DNA from: Polynucleobacter arcticus
GTDB taxonomy: Bacteria; Pseudomonadota; Gammaproteobacteria; Burkholderiales; Burkholderiaceae
Assembly (NCBI RefSeq): GCF_013307205.1
Contig: NZ_CP028940.1
Location: forward strand, 1,099,702-1,163,701
Length of the DNA: 64,000 bases
Reading direction: 5' to 3'
Numbering within the stretch: position 1 is the first letter of the stretch; every line of letters starts with the position of its first letter. A model generated the notes under the pieces. It worked only from the letters and a program-made list of their open reading frames with translations. It did not search any database and was not told the DNA's origin. The translations under genes and the position numbers were made by a program. Below, in pieces: positions 9,576 to 18,869 of this stretch.

Positions 9576-10205
9576 TTAAGGACGCTTATCGATCACTTTG
9601 TCAATCAAGCCGTACTCTTGGGCTTGATCAGCAGACATGAAATTATCACGGTCGGTATCTTTAGCGATCGTTTCAATCGATTGGCCTGTGCGGTCAGCCA
9701 AAATTTTATTCAAGCGCTCACGTAAGTAAAGAATTTCACGAGCTTGAATTTCAATATCAGAAGCTTGTCCACGTGCACCGCCTAATGGCTGATGAATCAT
9801 TACACGAGAATTTGGCAATGCATAGCGCTTGCCCTTCTCACCGGCGCACAACAAGAAGGCGCCCATACTAGCAGCCATGCCCATACATAAAGTACTGACA
9901 TGTGGCTTGATAAATTGCATTGTGTCGTAGATTGCTAAACCTGCTGATACAGAACCACCAGGAGAGTTGATATAGAGAGAGATCTCTTTATCTGGATTTT
10001 CACTCTCTAGGAATAAAAGCTGGGCAATGACCAGATTTGCAGTCTGATCATTAACTTCACCAACTAAGAAAACTACGCGCTCTCTTAGTAAGCGAGAGTA
10101 AATGTCATAGGCCCTCTCACCTCGACCAGAGGTTTCAATCACCATGGGAACTAAACCCAAACCTTTGGGCTCTAAATTCTCAGACTGGAAATGATTCTGG
10201 TTCAT
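9576..10205 (-). CDS. clpP: ATP-dependent Clp protease proteolytic subunit ClpP
   Basis: A 209-residue serine protease subunit that forms the double-ring chamber used with ClpX. The catalytic triad is Ser113 (GMAASMGAF), His138 (RVMIHQP) and Asp187 (DTDRDNF), with the same spacing as the E. coli enzyme. The N-terminal 15-20 residues before [14 protein letters not shown] are presumably removed as a short propeptide, as in E. coli. The gene lies 33 bases downstream of tig and 26 bases upstream of clpX, fitting one transcription unit for nascent-chain folding and degradation. Confidence 0.97.
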   Translation of the reverse strand: MNQNHFQSENLEPKGLGLVPMVIETSGRGERAYDIYSRLLRERVVFLVGEVNDQTANLVIAQLLFLESENPDKEISLYINSPGGSVSAGLAIYDTMQFIKPHVSTLCMGMAASMGAFLLCAGEKGKRYALPNSRVMIHQPLGGARGQASDIEIQAREILYLRERLNKILADRTGQSIETIAKDTDRDNFMSADQAQEYGLIDKVIDKRP

Positions 10206-10238
10206 GTGATCGTACCTTTATTTAATGAATTCTAAAAC

Positions 10239-11576
10239 TTAATTGAGTTTACTGAGTTCTTCGAAAGTAATCGCTTTGTCAATCACTTTAGCTTGCGAAG
10301 TGAAATACTTGATCACGTTATCCTCCAGCACCATGTTCTCAACGTCTTTGAGGCGACTTGGATTGCTATAGAACCATCGAACGACTTCTTTTGGATCTTC
10401 GTAAGTCGCAGCCTGCTCATCGATCTCTGCTTTGATCTGATCTGCAGTTGCAGCTAAATTCTGCTGCTTGACTAGATCACTCAAAATAAGACCAAGACGA
10501 ACGCGCTTGAGGGCTCGTTCAGCAAACATCTCAGCAGGTATAGGCGCATCTTTAGCATTCGGGATGCCACGTTGAATCAAATCTTGACGGGCGGACTCAG
10601 CTAGACGCTCTTGCTCTTGAGCAACCAAAGACTTTGGTACATCAAGCTCGCAAATGCTATCTAACTTATCCATTACTTCGCTTTTGAGCAAAGAAGTAAT
10701 GCGACGCTTTGTTTCACGATCAAGATTTTCCTTAACCTCTTCACGCATTTTTGCAACGCCACCCTCTGTAACACCCAAAGACAATGCAAATGCATCATCG
10801 ATAGCAGGTAAGTGAGCCCAGTTCACTGACTTAACAGTAATCGTGAAATCAGCAGTTTTGCCAGCGACATCTTTACCATGGTAATCAGCTGGGAAACTTA
10901 ATGGAAAGGTTTTGCTCTCACCTGCTTTGAGGCCAAGGGTAGCTGCCTCAAACTCGGGGAGCATGCGGCCTTCGCCGAGCACGTACTCAAAGTTTTCCGC
11001 CTTACCACCATCAAATTCAACGCCATCAATTTTGCCTACAAAGTCGATGACCACTTGATCGCCAGCTTGTGCAGCTGTACTAGTACCGCCATCACCATGG
11101 GCTCCGGATTCGCCACGTGGGTGATAGTGAACCTGTTGCTTGCGTAACACATCTAAGGCACGATCGATTTCTGCATCAGAGATAGCCGTTGTGTATCTGG
11201 TCACTTCGGCTTTGCTGAAGTCGCCGATTTTTACTTCTGGCAATACTTCAAAGTAGGCATCAAATACAACTTTATCTGCATCTAATTCGCTCTTAGGGTC
11301 CAAGCGTGGCTGACCAGCCAACAAGAGTTTTTCATTTTGAGCTAAGTCATAGAACAGTTCGGAAGCTTTATCGAACTGAAGTTCGAAATCCACTTGCATG
11401 CCGTATTGCTTTTCGACCATATTCTTAGGCACTTTGCCTGGACGAAAGCCTGGGGCTTTCATGGACTTACCCAATTGAGCCAAACGGGCTTCTCTTGCCT
11501 TAGCCAAATCGGCACGAGCGAACTCTAAGGTTACTTTGCGGTCTAATTGACCTAAATTTTCTATCTGCACAGCCAT
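10239..11576 (-). CDS. tig: Trigger factor (ribosome-associated chaperone, PPIase)
   Basis: A 445-residue chaperone that binds nascent chains at the ribosomal exit tunnel. The ribosome-docking signature GFRPGKVPKN is at residues 43-52, the FKBP-type PPIase domain lies at about 160-250 (QVVIDFVGKIDGVEFDGG), and the C-terminal helical chaperone domain follows. A short Gly/Ser/Ala-rich segment (HPRGESGAHGDGGTSTAAQ, about residues 151-169) extends the linker just before the PPIase domain. It is first in the tig-clpP-clpX order common to proteobacteria, downstream of tRNA-Leu. Confidence 0.96.
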   Translation of the reverse strand: MAVQIENLGQLDRKVTLEFARADLAKAREARLAQLGKSMKAPGFRPGKVPKNMVEKQYGMQVDFELQFDKASELFYDLAQNEKLLLAGQPRLDPKSELDADKVVFDAYFEVLPEVKIGDFSKAEVTRYTTAISDAEIDRALDVLRKQQVHYHPRGESGAHGDGGTSTAAQAGDQVVIDFVGKIDGVEFDGGKAENFEYVLGEGRMLPEFEAATLGLKAGESKTFPLSFPADYHGKDVAGKTADFTITVKSVNWAHLPAIDDAFALSLGVTEGGVAKMREEVKENLDRETKRRITSLLKSEVMDKLDSICELDVPKSLVAQEQERLAESARQDLIQRGIPNAKDAPIPAEMFAERALKRVRLGLILSDLVKQQNLAATADQIKAEIDEQAATYEDPKEVVRWFYSNPSRLKDVENMVLEDNVIKYFTSQAKVIDKAITFEELSKLN

Positions 11577-11633
11577 TCTCGTCTCTCAATTGAAAATCTG
11601 AATATATGAAGCCCAAGCCAAGTAGCTATCTTG

Positions 11634-11720
11634 TGGTGCGAGGAGGGGGACTCGAACCCCCACACCATTGCTGGCGTCAGGACCTAAACCTGGTGCGTCT
11701 ACCAATTTCGCCATCCTCGC
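11634..11720 (-). tRNA. tRNA-Leu (anticodon UAG)
   Basis: Minus-strand sequence starts GCGAGGATGGCGAAATTGG, has anticodon stem CAGG/CCTG with loop TTTAGGT (anticodon TAG), a long class II variable arm, T loop GTTCGAGTC and a closing acceptor CCTCGC with encoded CCA (11634-11636). The 87-base length is normal for a leucine tRNA. Confidence 0.97.
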
Positions 11721-11801
11721 GCGAATTCCGCAAACACTACTAAGCTCAAGCTTCACTCTAAAGACCGTAATTCTACAATGCTTGGCGGTTTTGGAGGATA
11801 T

Positions 11802-12305
11802 TTAGGCCTTGTACAGCAACGCTACAGCATGGACAGCAATGCCCTCACCTCGACCAAGGTGCCCCAGGGATTCATTTGTTTTGGCTTTGAGGTTCACGTG
11901 GCTGGGCGTAACGGCTAAATCTGCTGCAATATTTCGGACCATATCAGGCAAGAAAGCAGCCAATTTGGGCTTTTGGCAAATAATGGTTGCATCTACATTA
12001 CCTATTTGAAAGCCCACAGCCTGCACTTTTTGCAATGCGGCTCTGAGCAAAATACGGCTATCCATATCCTTAAACTGGGGATCAGTATCCGGAAAAAGTT
12101 GGCCAATATCATTCAAGCCTGCGGCCCCTAAGATTGCATCTGTCAAAGCATGAAGCAGAGCATCTGCGTCAGAGTGACCTAATAGACCTTTTTCATTCGG
12201 AATATGAATGCCGCCCAAAATTAACTTACGGTCAGCTACCAAGGCATGAACGTCATAACCTTGACCAATTCTAAATTGTGGGATGTGAAGGGTGCTTGTG
12301 GTCAT
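11802..12305 (-). CDS. ispF: 2-C-methyl-D-erythritol 2,4-cyclodiphosphate synthase
   Basis: Fifth enzyme of the non-mevalonate (MEP) isoprenoid pathway, forming MEcPP with release of CMP. The 167-residue protein has the zinc ligands Asp18 and His20 (GYDVHAL) and His52 ([11 protein letters not shown]), plus the typical [10 protein letters not shown] and KTNESLG segments. It lies 28 bases downstream of ispD on the same strand, the usual ispD-ispF pairing, so the two consecutive pathway steps around IspE are probably cotranscribed. Confidence 0.96.
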   Translation of the reverse strand: MTTSTLHIPQFRIGQGYDVHALVADRKLILGGIHIPNEKGLLGHSDADALLHALTDAILGAAGLNDIGQLFPDTDPQFKDMDSRILLRAALQKVQAVGFQIGNVDATIICQKPKLAAFLPDMVRNIAADLAVTPSHVNLKAKTNESLGHLGRGEGIAVHAVALLYKA

Positions 12306-12333
12306 TTATTAGCCTGAAGTATTGGCAAGGAAT

Positions 12334-13092
12334 TTACTGTGCTGAAGCTTGCAATAGGGTCTGCATTAGTTGCCAGTCTGCAGGATGGGTTACTTTAAAG
12401 TTGCTTGTCGCCCCTTCAACGAGCAGTGGGCTTGAGCCCGCCAACTCCATGGCGCTGGCTTCGTCAGTAATGTCAGCCTCCAAACGAATGCCCTCCTCAA
12501 TCGCATCATGTAAACGTTTTAAATTAAACATTTGGGGTGTTTGAGCCTGCCATAGATGCACTCGAGAAATTGTTTTCAATGCGCGAGGTGTATTGCCTGC
12601 AATGGCTAAGTTGCTATCAGCCATTTTGAGCGTATCGGCTAAAGGCATTGCCAATAAACCACCCTCACCCGACTGGGTGACCACGCCAATGAGTTTTTGA
12701 ATCAGTGCGGGCGAGATTCCTGGGCGAGCGGCATCGTGGACCAGCACCCAATCATCCTCAGGAATACCCGCCTTGAGCATTGCCGCAAGGGTATTTCTGA
12801 CAGTTTCTTGGCGTGTGGGCCCGCCGCTTGCAATGAATTTCACGCAAGAGAGATTATTGGTGAGGGTGCTGAAAATCGGGTTATCCATAAAACTTGGACT
12901 CACACCTACCCAAATGGATTCAATCTTAGGGGTATTGATAAAGGCTTCCAGAGCATAAGCCAGCATCGGCTTGCCTGCAAGCTCCTGAAACTGCTTAGGC
13001 AAAAGTCCGCCAAGTCTTGAACCCGTTCCAGCTGTCGGGAGCAAGGCGTGACATTGGCGCAAAGATGACGAAGATTGAATTCCTGAATCCAT
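12334..13092 (-). CDS. ispD: 2-C-methyl-D-erythritol 4-phosphate cytidylyltransferase
   Basis: Third step of the MEP pathway: CTP plus MEP gives CDP-ME. The N-terminal nucleotide-binding loop LLPTAGTGSRLGGLLPKQF (residues 18-36) and the VHDAARPG motif are intact. The frame is open to a GTG at 13140, but that start would overlap the divergent mfd gene by 25 bases and add 16 atypical residues; the ATG at 13092 gives a normal 252-residue protein and leaves 23 bp to mfd. It is followed by ispF. Confidence 0.93.
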   Translation of the reverse strand: MDSGIQSSSSLRQCHALLPTAGTGSRLGGLLPKQFQELAGKPMLAYALEAFINTPKIESIWVGVSPSFMDNPIFSTLTNNLSCVKFIASGGPTRQETVRNTLAAMLKAGIPEDDWVLVHDAARPGISPALIQKLIGVVTQSGEGGLLAMPLADTLKMADSNLAIAGNTPRALKTISRVHLWQAQTPQMFNLKRLHDAIEEGIRLEADITDEASAMELAGSSPLLVEGATSNFKVTHPADWQLMQTLLQASAQ

Positions 13093-13101
13093 ACCTGATT
13101 C

Positions 13102-13107
13102 TATAAT
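13102..13107 (+). promoter_or_regulatory. Candidate -10 element just upstream of mfd
   Basis: A perfect TATAAT lies only 8 bases before the mfd ATG in the 23-bp gap to divergent ispD. A weak -35 (TTCCTG, 13080-13085) is 16 bases upstream. If used, the mRNA would have a leader of one or two bases or none. It could also be a chance match. Confidence 0.3.
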
Positions 13108-13115
13108 GAGCCTAG

Positions 13116-16100
13116 ATGTCTGATGGATTAAAACTAGCACCCCCTATACCTGCGCCGCGGGCTGGGCAGCGCTTTACCTTTTCAGGCCTAGTTGGCTCTG
13201 CAGATGCTGCCCTCATTGCCCAATCCGCCCTCCGCTACCGCTCAAAATTCTCAGTCATGGTGATTTTTTGCGCTCAGGCGCAAGAAGCTCAGCGACTTTT
13301 AGAGGAAATTCCTGCCTTTGCGCCACAGCTTAAGACACGCCTACTCCCCGATTGGGAGATTCTGCCGTATGACCATTTTTCTCCGCATCAAGATTTGGTA
13401 TCTGAGCGCCTAGCGACGCTATATGAATTATTAAATGGTAGCTGCGACATTGTCTTAGTACCAATCACTACAGCCCTACAAAGACTGGGTCCTCCCAACT
13501 TTTTATCAGGTCATACTTTTTTCTTTAGGCAAGGCGACAAGCTCAATGAGGCAGCACTAAAGCTACAGCTACAACAAGCCGGATATGATCCGGTGAGCGC
13601 AGTTATGCGCCCTGGTGAATACAGTATTCGCGGAGGCTTGATTGATCTATTCCCCATGGGCTCCAGCTTGCCGTATCGCCTCGATCTCTTTGGTGATGAG
13701 ATAGAGCAAATACGAGCTTTCGATCCCGATACCCAGCGTAGCTTGTATCCAGTTAAGGAAGTGCGCCTCTTACCGGGCCATGAATTTCCGTTTGACGATG
13801 CGTCACGCACCGCCTTCCGTGGCCGCTGGCGTGAAGTATTCGAGGGTGATCCGACGCGTTGCTCCATCTACAAAGATGCCAACTTGGGTATTCCGAGTGC
13901 CGGCATTGAGTCTTATCTTCCCCTCTTCTTTGAAGAGTCCTCCAGCGTGTTTGATTACTTCCCGCGCTCAGGTGATCCAGTATGGATTGTGAGTACTGGT
14001 GATGTCGAAGAAGCGATTAAGAGTTTTTGGAAAGATACACTTTCTAGATATGAATTTTTAAAACACGATCTTGATCGCCCTATTCTTCATCCCTCTGAAT
14101 TATTTCTGGATGTAGATCAATTCTTTACTGCAACTAAATCCAACGCAAGATTAGGGCTAGAAAAAGAAACAAAAGAACCGCCACAATTTTTAGCGGTACC
14201 AGATTTAGCAGTACATCGGAGAGATACTGATCCAATAAATCGACTGCGAGCTTTAGTTTCTCAAGAAAAAGTGCGCATACTGATTTGTAGCGATAGCAAT
14301 GGCCGCAAAGAATCTATTCGCCAGCTATTTGAAGAGAGTAATGCGATCGCCGGTCAAAATGGACGACCTCTTTACTCGCTAAAACCTGAAAGCTTCGAGG
14401 GTGTTGCTGATTTCATCAAGAGCGATGCTTTGTTTGGGCTGGTTACCGCCCAACTATTTAATGGTTTTACTTGGCCTTCTGAGAACCTCATCATCGTTAC
14501 AGAGGCCGAGCTGTTTACTACAACAGCGCGCCAGCGACGTAAGGGCAAGGTAAGCGAGAGTGCTGATCCCGATATGTTGTTCAAGGATTTATCTGAACTC
14601 AAAATCGGTGATCCCGTAGTACATTCCGACCATGGTATTGGCCGTTACCAGGGTTTAGTGCTGCTGAATTTAGCGCCCCCCAAGGAAGAGCCTATTTTTG
14701 AAGAGTTCTTGCACCTAGTCTATGCCAAAGAGGCTACCCTGTACGTGCCTGTGCAGCAACTACAGATGGTCACGCGCTATGCAGGTTCTGATCCTGACTC
14801 AGCACCATTACATCAACTCGGTAGTGGGCAGTGGGATAAAGCAAGACGCAAAGCTGCACAACAAATTCGAGATACCGCTGCAGAACTATTAAGCCTCTAT
14901 GCAGCCAGAGCGATTCGCAAGGGTCACGCTTTTGAATTCTCAGCTCATGATTACGCTGCTTTTGCAGAAAGCTTTGGCTTTGAAGAGACGCCAGATCAAG
15001 CCAATGCGATTGCTGCAGTCATTGGTGACATGACGAGTGGCACCCCCATGGATCGTTTGGTGTGTGGTGACGTAGGCTTTGGGAAAACTGAAGTTGCTCT
15101 ACGTGCCAGCTTCGTTGCAGTCATGGGCGGCAAACAGGTAGCCATATTAGCCCCAACCACATTGCTCGCTGAACAACATGTTGCCACCTGGAAAGATCGC
15201 TTTGCTGATTGGCCGGTACGGATTGTTGAGCTCTCCCGCTTTAAAACCACTAAAGAAATCAATGCCGCTTTAGAAGCTATCGCCAAAGGCGATGCTGACA
15301 TCATTATTGGTACTCATAAGCTCCTCTCAAAAGAAACCCAGTTTGCTAACTTAGGCTTAGTGATCGTCGATGAAGAGCATCGCTTTGGTGTGCGCCAGAA
15401 GGATGCACTCAAAGCATTGCGTGCTGAAGTCGATATTTTAACTTTAACAGCGACACCTATCCCGCGAACTCTAGGCATGGCGATGGAAGGCTTGCGAGAA
15501 TTCTCTGTCATTGCCACGGCGCCTCAAAAACGTCTTGCGATTAAAACTTTTGTACGGCGTGAAGGTGATGGTGTTATTCGAGAGGCGGTCCTCCGTGAGA
15601 TTAAGCGCGGCGGCCAAGTCTATTTCTTGCATAACGAAGTAGAAACTATTCAAAATCGTAAGCATGCTTTACAAGAGCTCATACCCGAAGCGAGTATTAG
15701 CGTTGCTCATGGCCAAATGCATGAGCGGGAACTAGAATCAGTGATGCGTGAGTTTGTTACACAACGCACAAACATCTTGCTATGTACTACCATTATTGAA
15801 ACAGGCATTGACGTTCCGACTGCAAATACCATCATCATGCATCGCGCCGATAAGTTTGGCTTAGCGCAGTTACACCAATTACGCGGTCGCGTTGGACGCT
15901 CGCATCACCAGGCATATGCCTATTTATTGGTTCCCGATCCTGAGGCTTTAAGCAAGCAAGCACAGCTTCGCTTAAATGCAATTCAAGCGATGGAAGAATT
16001 AGGCTCTGGCTTCTATTTAGCAATGCATGATCTTGAGATTCGTGGTGCGGGTGAAGTCCTAGGCGATAAGCAATCAGGTGAGATTCATGAAATTGGCTTT

Positions 16101-16658
16101 CAGTTGTATACCGAGATGCTAAATCGCGCTGTTAAGTCCCTGCGTAGCGGTAAAGAACCGGACCTTTTATCGCCCTTGCAGGCTACAACGGATGTCAATC
16201 TAGGTGTTCCCGCCCTATTGCCCAGCGATTACTGCCCAGATGTTCATGAAAGACTCTCGATTTATAAGCGATTTGCAGGAACAAATGATTTTTCAGAACT
16301 AATGGGCCTCAGAGAGGAATTGGTTGATCGTTTTGGTGATTTACCCGATCAAGCAAAATCCTTCTATGAAACCCATCGCCTACGACTCGAAATGGATGGA
16401 TTTGGTATCAAAAAAATTGATGCGACCCCAGCATCCATTCAGATTCAGTTCATCCCCAATCCGCCCATTGATCCTATGAAGATTATTCGGCTAATTCAGT
16501 CCTCAAAACATATTCAACTCAATGGACAAGATAAGCTCAAGATTCTTCCGCAAAAAGAGAAGGATTTCGAGAAGCTAGAGCAGCGTTTAGACCATATCCG
16601 CAAGATACTCAGGAGCCTCAATGAATCGGCTATGCTTAATACGGTGCATGTTAACTAA
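13116..16658 (+). CDS. mfd: Transcription-repair coupling factor Mfd
   Basis: A 1180-residue ATP-driven DNA translocase that removes RNA polymerase stalled at lesions and recruits UvrA. The N-terminal UvrB-homology module (GDKLNEAALKLQLQQAGY, then the EYSIRGGLIDLFP region) is followed by the RNAP-interaction domain (GDPVVHSDHGIGRYQGL), the RecG-like helicase core with Walker A GDVGFGKTE (about residues 650-658) and DEEH box IVDEEHRFG (about 749-757), the motif VI GRVGRSHHQAYAYLL, and the C-terminal TRCF domain. No strong Shine-Dalgarno precedes the ATG; a TATAAT lies 8 bases upstream. serB follows after 20 bases. Confidence 0.97.
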   Translation: MSDGLKLAPPIPAPRAGQRFTFSGLVGSADAALIAQSALRYRSKFSVMVIFCAQAQEAQRLLEEIPAFAPQLKTRLLPDWEILPYDHFSPHQDLVSERLATLYELLNGSCDIVLVPITTALQRLGPPNFLSGHTFFFRQGDKLNEAALKLQLQQAGYDPVSAVMRPGEYSIRGGLIDLFPMGSSLPYRLDLFGDEIEQIRAFDPDTQRSLYPVKEVRLLPGHEFPFDDASRTAFRGRWREVFEGDPTRCSIYKDANLGIPSAGIESYLPLFFEESSSVFDYFPRSGDPVWIVSTGDVEEAIKSFWKDTLSRYEFLKHDLDRPILHPSELFLDVDQFFTATKSNARLGLEKETKEPPQFLAVPDLAVHRRDTDPINRLRALVSQEKVRILICSDSNGRKESIRQLFEESNAIAGQNGRPLYSLKPESFEGVADFIKSDALFGLVTAQLFNGFTWPSENLIIVTEAELFTTTARQRRKGKVSESADPDMLFKDLSELKIGDPVVHSDHGIGRYQGLVLLNLAPPKEEPIFEEFLHLVYAKEATLYVPVQQLQMVTRYAGSDPDSAPLHQLGSGQWDKARRKAAQQIRDTAAELLSLYAARAIRKGHAFEFSAHDYAAFAESFGFEETPDQANAIAAVIGDMTSGTPMDRLVCGDVGFGKTEVALRASFVAVMGGKQVAILAPTTLLAEQHVATWKDRFADWPVRIVELSRFKTTKEINAALEAIAKGDADIIIGTHKLLSKETQFANLGLVIVDEEHRFGVRQKDALKALRAEVDILTLTATPIPRTLGMAMEGLREFSVIATAPQKRLAIKTFVRREGDGVIREAVLREIKRGGQVYFLHNEVETIQNRKHALQELIPEASISVAHGQMHERELESVMREFVTQRTNILLCTTIIETGIDVPTANTIIMHRADKFGLAQLHQLRGRVGRSHHQAYAYLLVPDPEALSKQAQLRLNAIQAMEELGSGFYLAMHDLEIRGAGEVLGDKQSGEIHEIGFQLYTEMLNRAVKSLRSGKEPDLLSPLQATTDVNLGVPALLPSDYCPDVHERLSIYKRFAGTNDFSELMGLREELVDRFGDLPDQAKSFYETHRLRLEMDGFGIKKIDATPASIQIQFIPNPPIDPMKIIRLIQSSKHIQLNGQDKLKILPQKEKDFEKLEQRLDHIRKILRSLNESAMLNTVHVN

Positions 16659-16678
16659 TAAGCAAATATTCTCTCACC

Positions 16679-17569
16679 ATGTCTAGCCACATTACCCTTG
16701 TAGCCCTTGCGAATAAGCCGATTCCCACTGAGTTTAGTGCGGCACTCATTGAACACGCAAATGTTCTGGGTATACAAATTACAAAGGACAGCAAGGTACT
16801 TTCCCAATCAAAATACTTTACTAGCCGCTGGATCAGCAATCAAGTCTTAATGCCTGAGGCACGGATTGCTATGCGCAATATTGCTGCAGCTCACGATACG
16901 GATTTAGCCTTCCTATCGCCAGGATTCAAACCGAGTGAAGTAACAGTCTTAGCGATGGACATGGATTCCACTCTGATTAACATCGAATGCATTGATGAGA
17001 TCGCCGATTTCACCGGCAAAAAAGCTGCTGTTGCAGAAATCACTGAAGCCACAATGCGTGGTGAGATTAAGGATTTCAAGGAAAGCTTACGTCGTCGTGT
17101 AGCACTCTTAGCCGGCGTTTCATCCAATGTACTGGAGTCTGTCTATCAAGAACGTTTACGTCTTAACCCTGGCGCATCTGAATTGCTTGCTGGAGCAAAT
17201 GAGCAGGATCTCTACACCCTACTTGTTTCTGGGGGGTTTACTTTCTTCACAGAAAAGCTGCAAAGAGAGTTAGGCTTTAAGCAAGCACAAGCCAATACAC
17301 TTGAAGTAATTGACGGCAAACTCACTGGGAAAGTTATTGGTGACATTGTTGATGGTGCCGCTAAATCGGGCTACCTTGACCAAGCTTGCGCTCTCCTAAA
17401 TTGCCACAAGACCAACGCCATCACCATAGGTGACGGCTCTAATGATCTACCCATGATGCATGGATCTGGCATCAGCATTGCCTATCGAGCAAAGCCCATT
17501 GTGAAAGAAAAAGCCGACGCGGCTTTTGACCGAGTCGGCTTGGATGCAGCCTTACTACTAATTGCTTAG
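16679..17569 (+). CDS. serB: Phosphoserine phosphatase
   Basis: Last step of serine synthesis: O-phosphoserine to serine, a cytoplasmic HAD-family phosphatase of 296 residues. The HAD motif DMDST gives nucleophile Asp94 and acid/base Asp96; motif II is TLLVSGGFTFF and motif III/IV is IGDGSNDLPM. The N-terminal 85 residues form the extra domain seen in SerB proteins. It lies 20 bases downstream of mfd on the same strand and is convergent with the thiolase gene. Confidence 0.95.
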   Translation: MSSHITLVALANKPIPTEFSAALIEHANVLGIQITKDSKVLSQSKYFTSRWISNQVLMPEARIAMRNIAAAHDTDLAFLSPGFKPSEVTVLAMDMDSTLINIECIDEIADFTGKKAAVAEITEATMRGEIKDFKESLRRRVALLAGVSSNVLESVYQERLRLNPGASELLAGANEQDLYTLLVSGGFTFFTEKLQRELGFKQAQANTLEVIDGKLTGKVIGDIVDGAAKSGYLDQACALLNCHKTNAITIGDGSNDLPMMHGSGISIAYRAKPIVKEKADAAFDRVGLDAALLLIA

Positions 17570-17605
17570 TTAAAAAGCAAACCCCGCAACAGTAGCAAGC
17601 GCTTC

Positions 17606-18790
17606 TTAGAGGCGCTCAAAAATGGTTGCAATACCTTGCCCGCCACCGATACACATCGTGACTAAAGCATATTTACCTTGGACGCGATGTAGTTCATGAA
17701 TAGCTTTCGTAGCGATTGCAGCGCCTGAACAACCGATTGGGTGACCCAAAGCAATTGCGCCTCCGTTGACATTGGTCTTAGCAGGATCTAAACCCAAGCC
17801 CTTAGTAACGGCCAATGCTTGAGCTGCAAAAGCCTCATTCGATTCAATGACATCAATTTGATCTAAGGTCAGACCAGCGCGCTCTAAGGCAATTTTAGTT
17901 GCAGGAATTGGTCCTTCACCCATGATGTGATTGGGTACGCCGGCAATGGCATAAGACACCAAACGGGCGATTGGCTTGTGACCAGCCTTCTTAGCCGCTT
18001 CAGCTTCCGCCAATACAAAGAAAGCTGCGCCATCGTTAATGCCTGATGCATTTCCTGCAGTTACGCTACCGCCTTCTTTTTTGAAGACAGCCTTCATCTT
18101 CGCCAAAGTTTCCATGGTGGTATCTGGCTTGCAATGCTCGTCAGTATCAAACACCACATCACCCTTGCGAGTTTTGATCGTGATGGGGACAATTTGTGAC
18201 TTGAATCGACCTTCTTTAATGGCATGCGCCGCACGACGATGAGATTCCACCGCCAAGGCATCCTGCTCTTCACGGGTGAGCTTCCACTTTTCAACGAGGT
18301 TCTCTGCAGTAACGCCCATATGACCAACCCCAAATGGATCTGTTAAGACGGACACCATTAAGTCGATCATTTTGGTATCGCCCATACGAGCACCGCTGCG
18401 CATTGCTGGGGAGCCGTACATACCTCTTGACATCACCTCAACACCACCGCCAACGCCATAGTCGCAGTCACCCAACATAATGGCTTGCGCCGTTGTAACG
18501 ATAGCTTGCAAACCAGAGCTGCATAAGCGATTTAATCCCATTGCCACAGATTCCATTGGCAGGCCAGCTTGAATAGAGGCAACACGCGCCACATAGGCAT
18601 AGCGATTGTCAGTAGGAATCGTATTGCCGACAGTGATGTAATTAATCAAAGCTGGATCGACTCCAGAGCGGGCTACCGCTTCTTTCATGACGATACCGCC
18701 GAGCTCACAAGGCTCAAGGCTACTCAATGATCCATTGAATGCACCAATTGCTGAACGTACAGCACTTAAAACGACGACATCACGACTCAT
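17606..18790 (-). CDS. Acetyl-CoA acyltransferase (thiolase, BktB-like)
   Basis: A 394-residue thiolase that condenses two acyl-CoAs (or cleaves 3-ketoacyl-CoA). The acyl-binding Cys90 (NRLCSSGLQA), the His in GGAIALGHPIG and the C-terminal Cys in TMCIGGGQGIA are present. Segments such as GDVVFDTDEH and HRVQGKYALVTMCIGGG look more like BktB of Cupriavidus than PhaA. That would allow C5 as well as C4 ketoacyl-CoA formation and would fit the propionyl-CoA genes further on. The ATG at 18790 is chosen over one 6 bases upstream because the GGGG run is spaced correctly only for the former. It is downstream of phaC-phaB-phaR-rimO on the same strand. Confidence 0.9.
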   Translation of the reverse strand: MSRDVVVLSAVRSAIGAFNGSLSSLEPCELGGIVMKEAVARSGVDPALINYITVGNTIPTDNRYAYVARVASIQAGLPMESVAMGLNRLCSSGLQAIVTTAQAIMLGDCDYGVGGGVEVMSRGMYGSPAMRSGARMGDTKMIDLMVSVLTDPFGVGHMGVTAENLVEKWKLTREEQDALAVESHRRAAHAIKEGRFKSQIVPITIKTRKGDVVFDTDEHCKPDTTMETLAKMKAVFKKEGGSVTAGNASGINDGAAFFVLAEAEAAKKAGHKPIARLVSYAIAGVPNHIMGEGPIPATKIALERAGLTLDQIDVIESNEAFAAQALAVTKGLGLDPAKTNVNGGAIALGHPIGCSGAAIATKAIHELHRVQGKYALVTMCIGGGQGIATIFERL

Positions 18791-18869
18791 AACCATCCCC
18801 TTTGCTGTGCCTTGTTAGGCAAATAAACGACCTTAACTTCAGACTGAATTAATATTTTTATTCCAATAG

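Noticed and set aside
13093..13140. GTG-initiated N-terminal extension of ispD
   Set aside because: Would overlap the divergent mfd start and adds residues not seen in IspD; the ATG at 13092 suffices.
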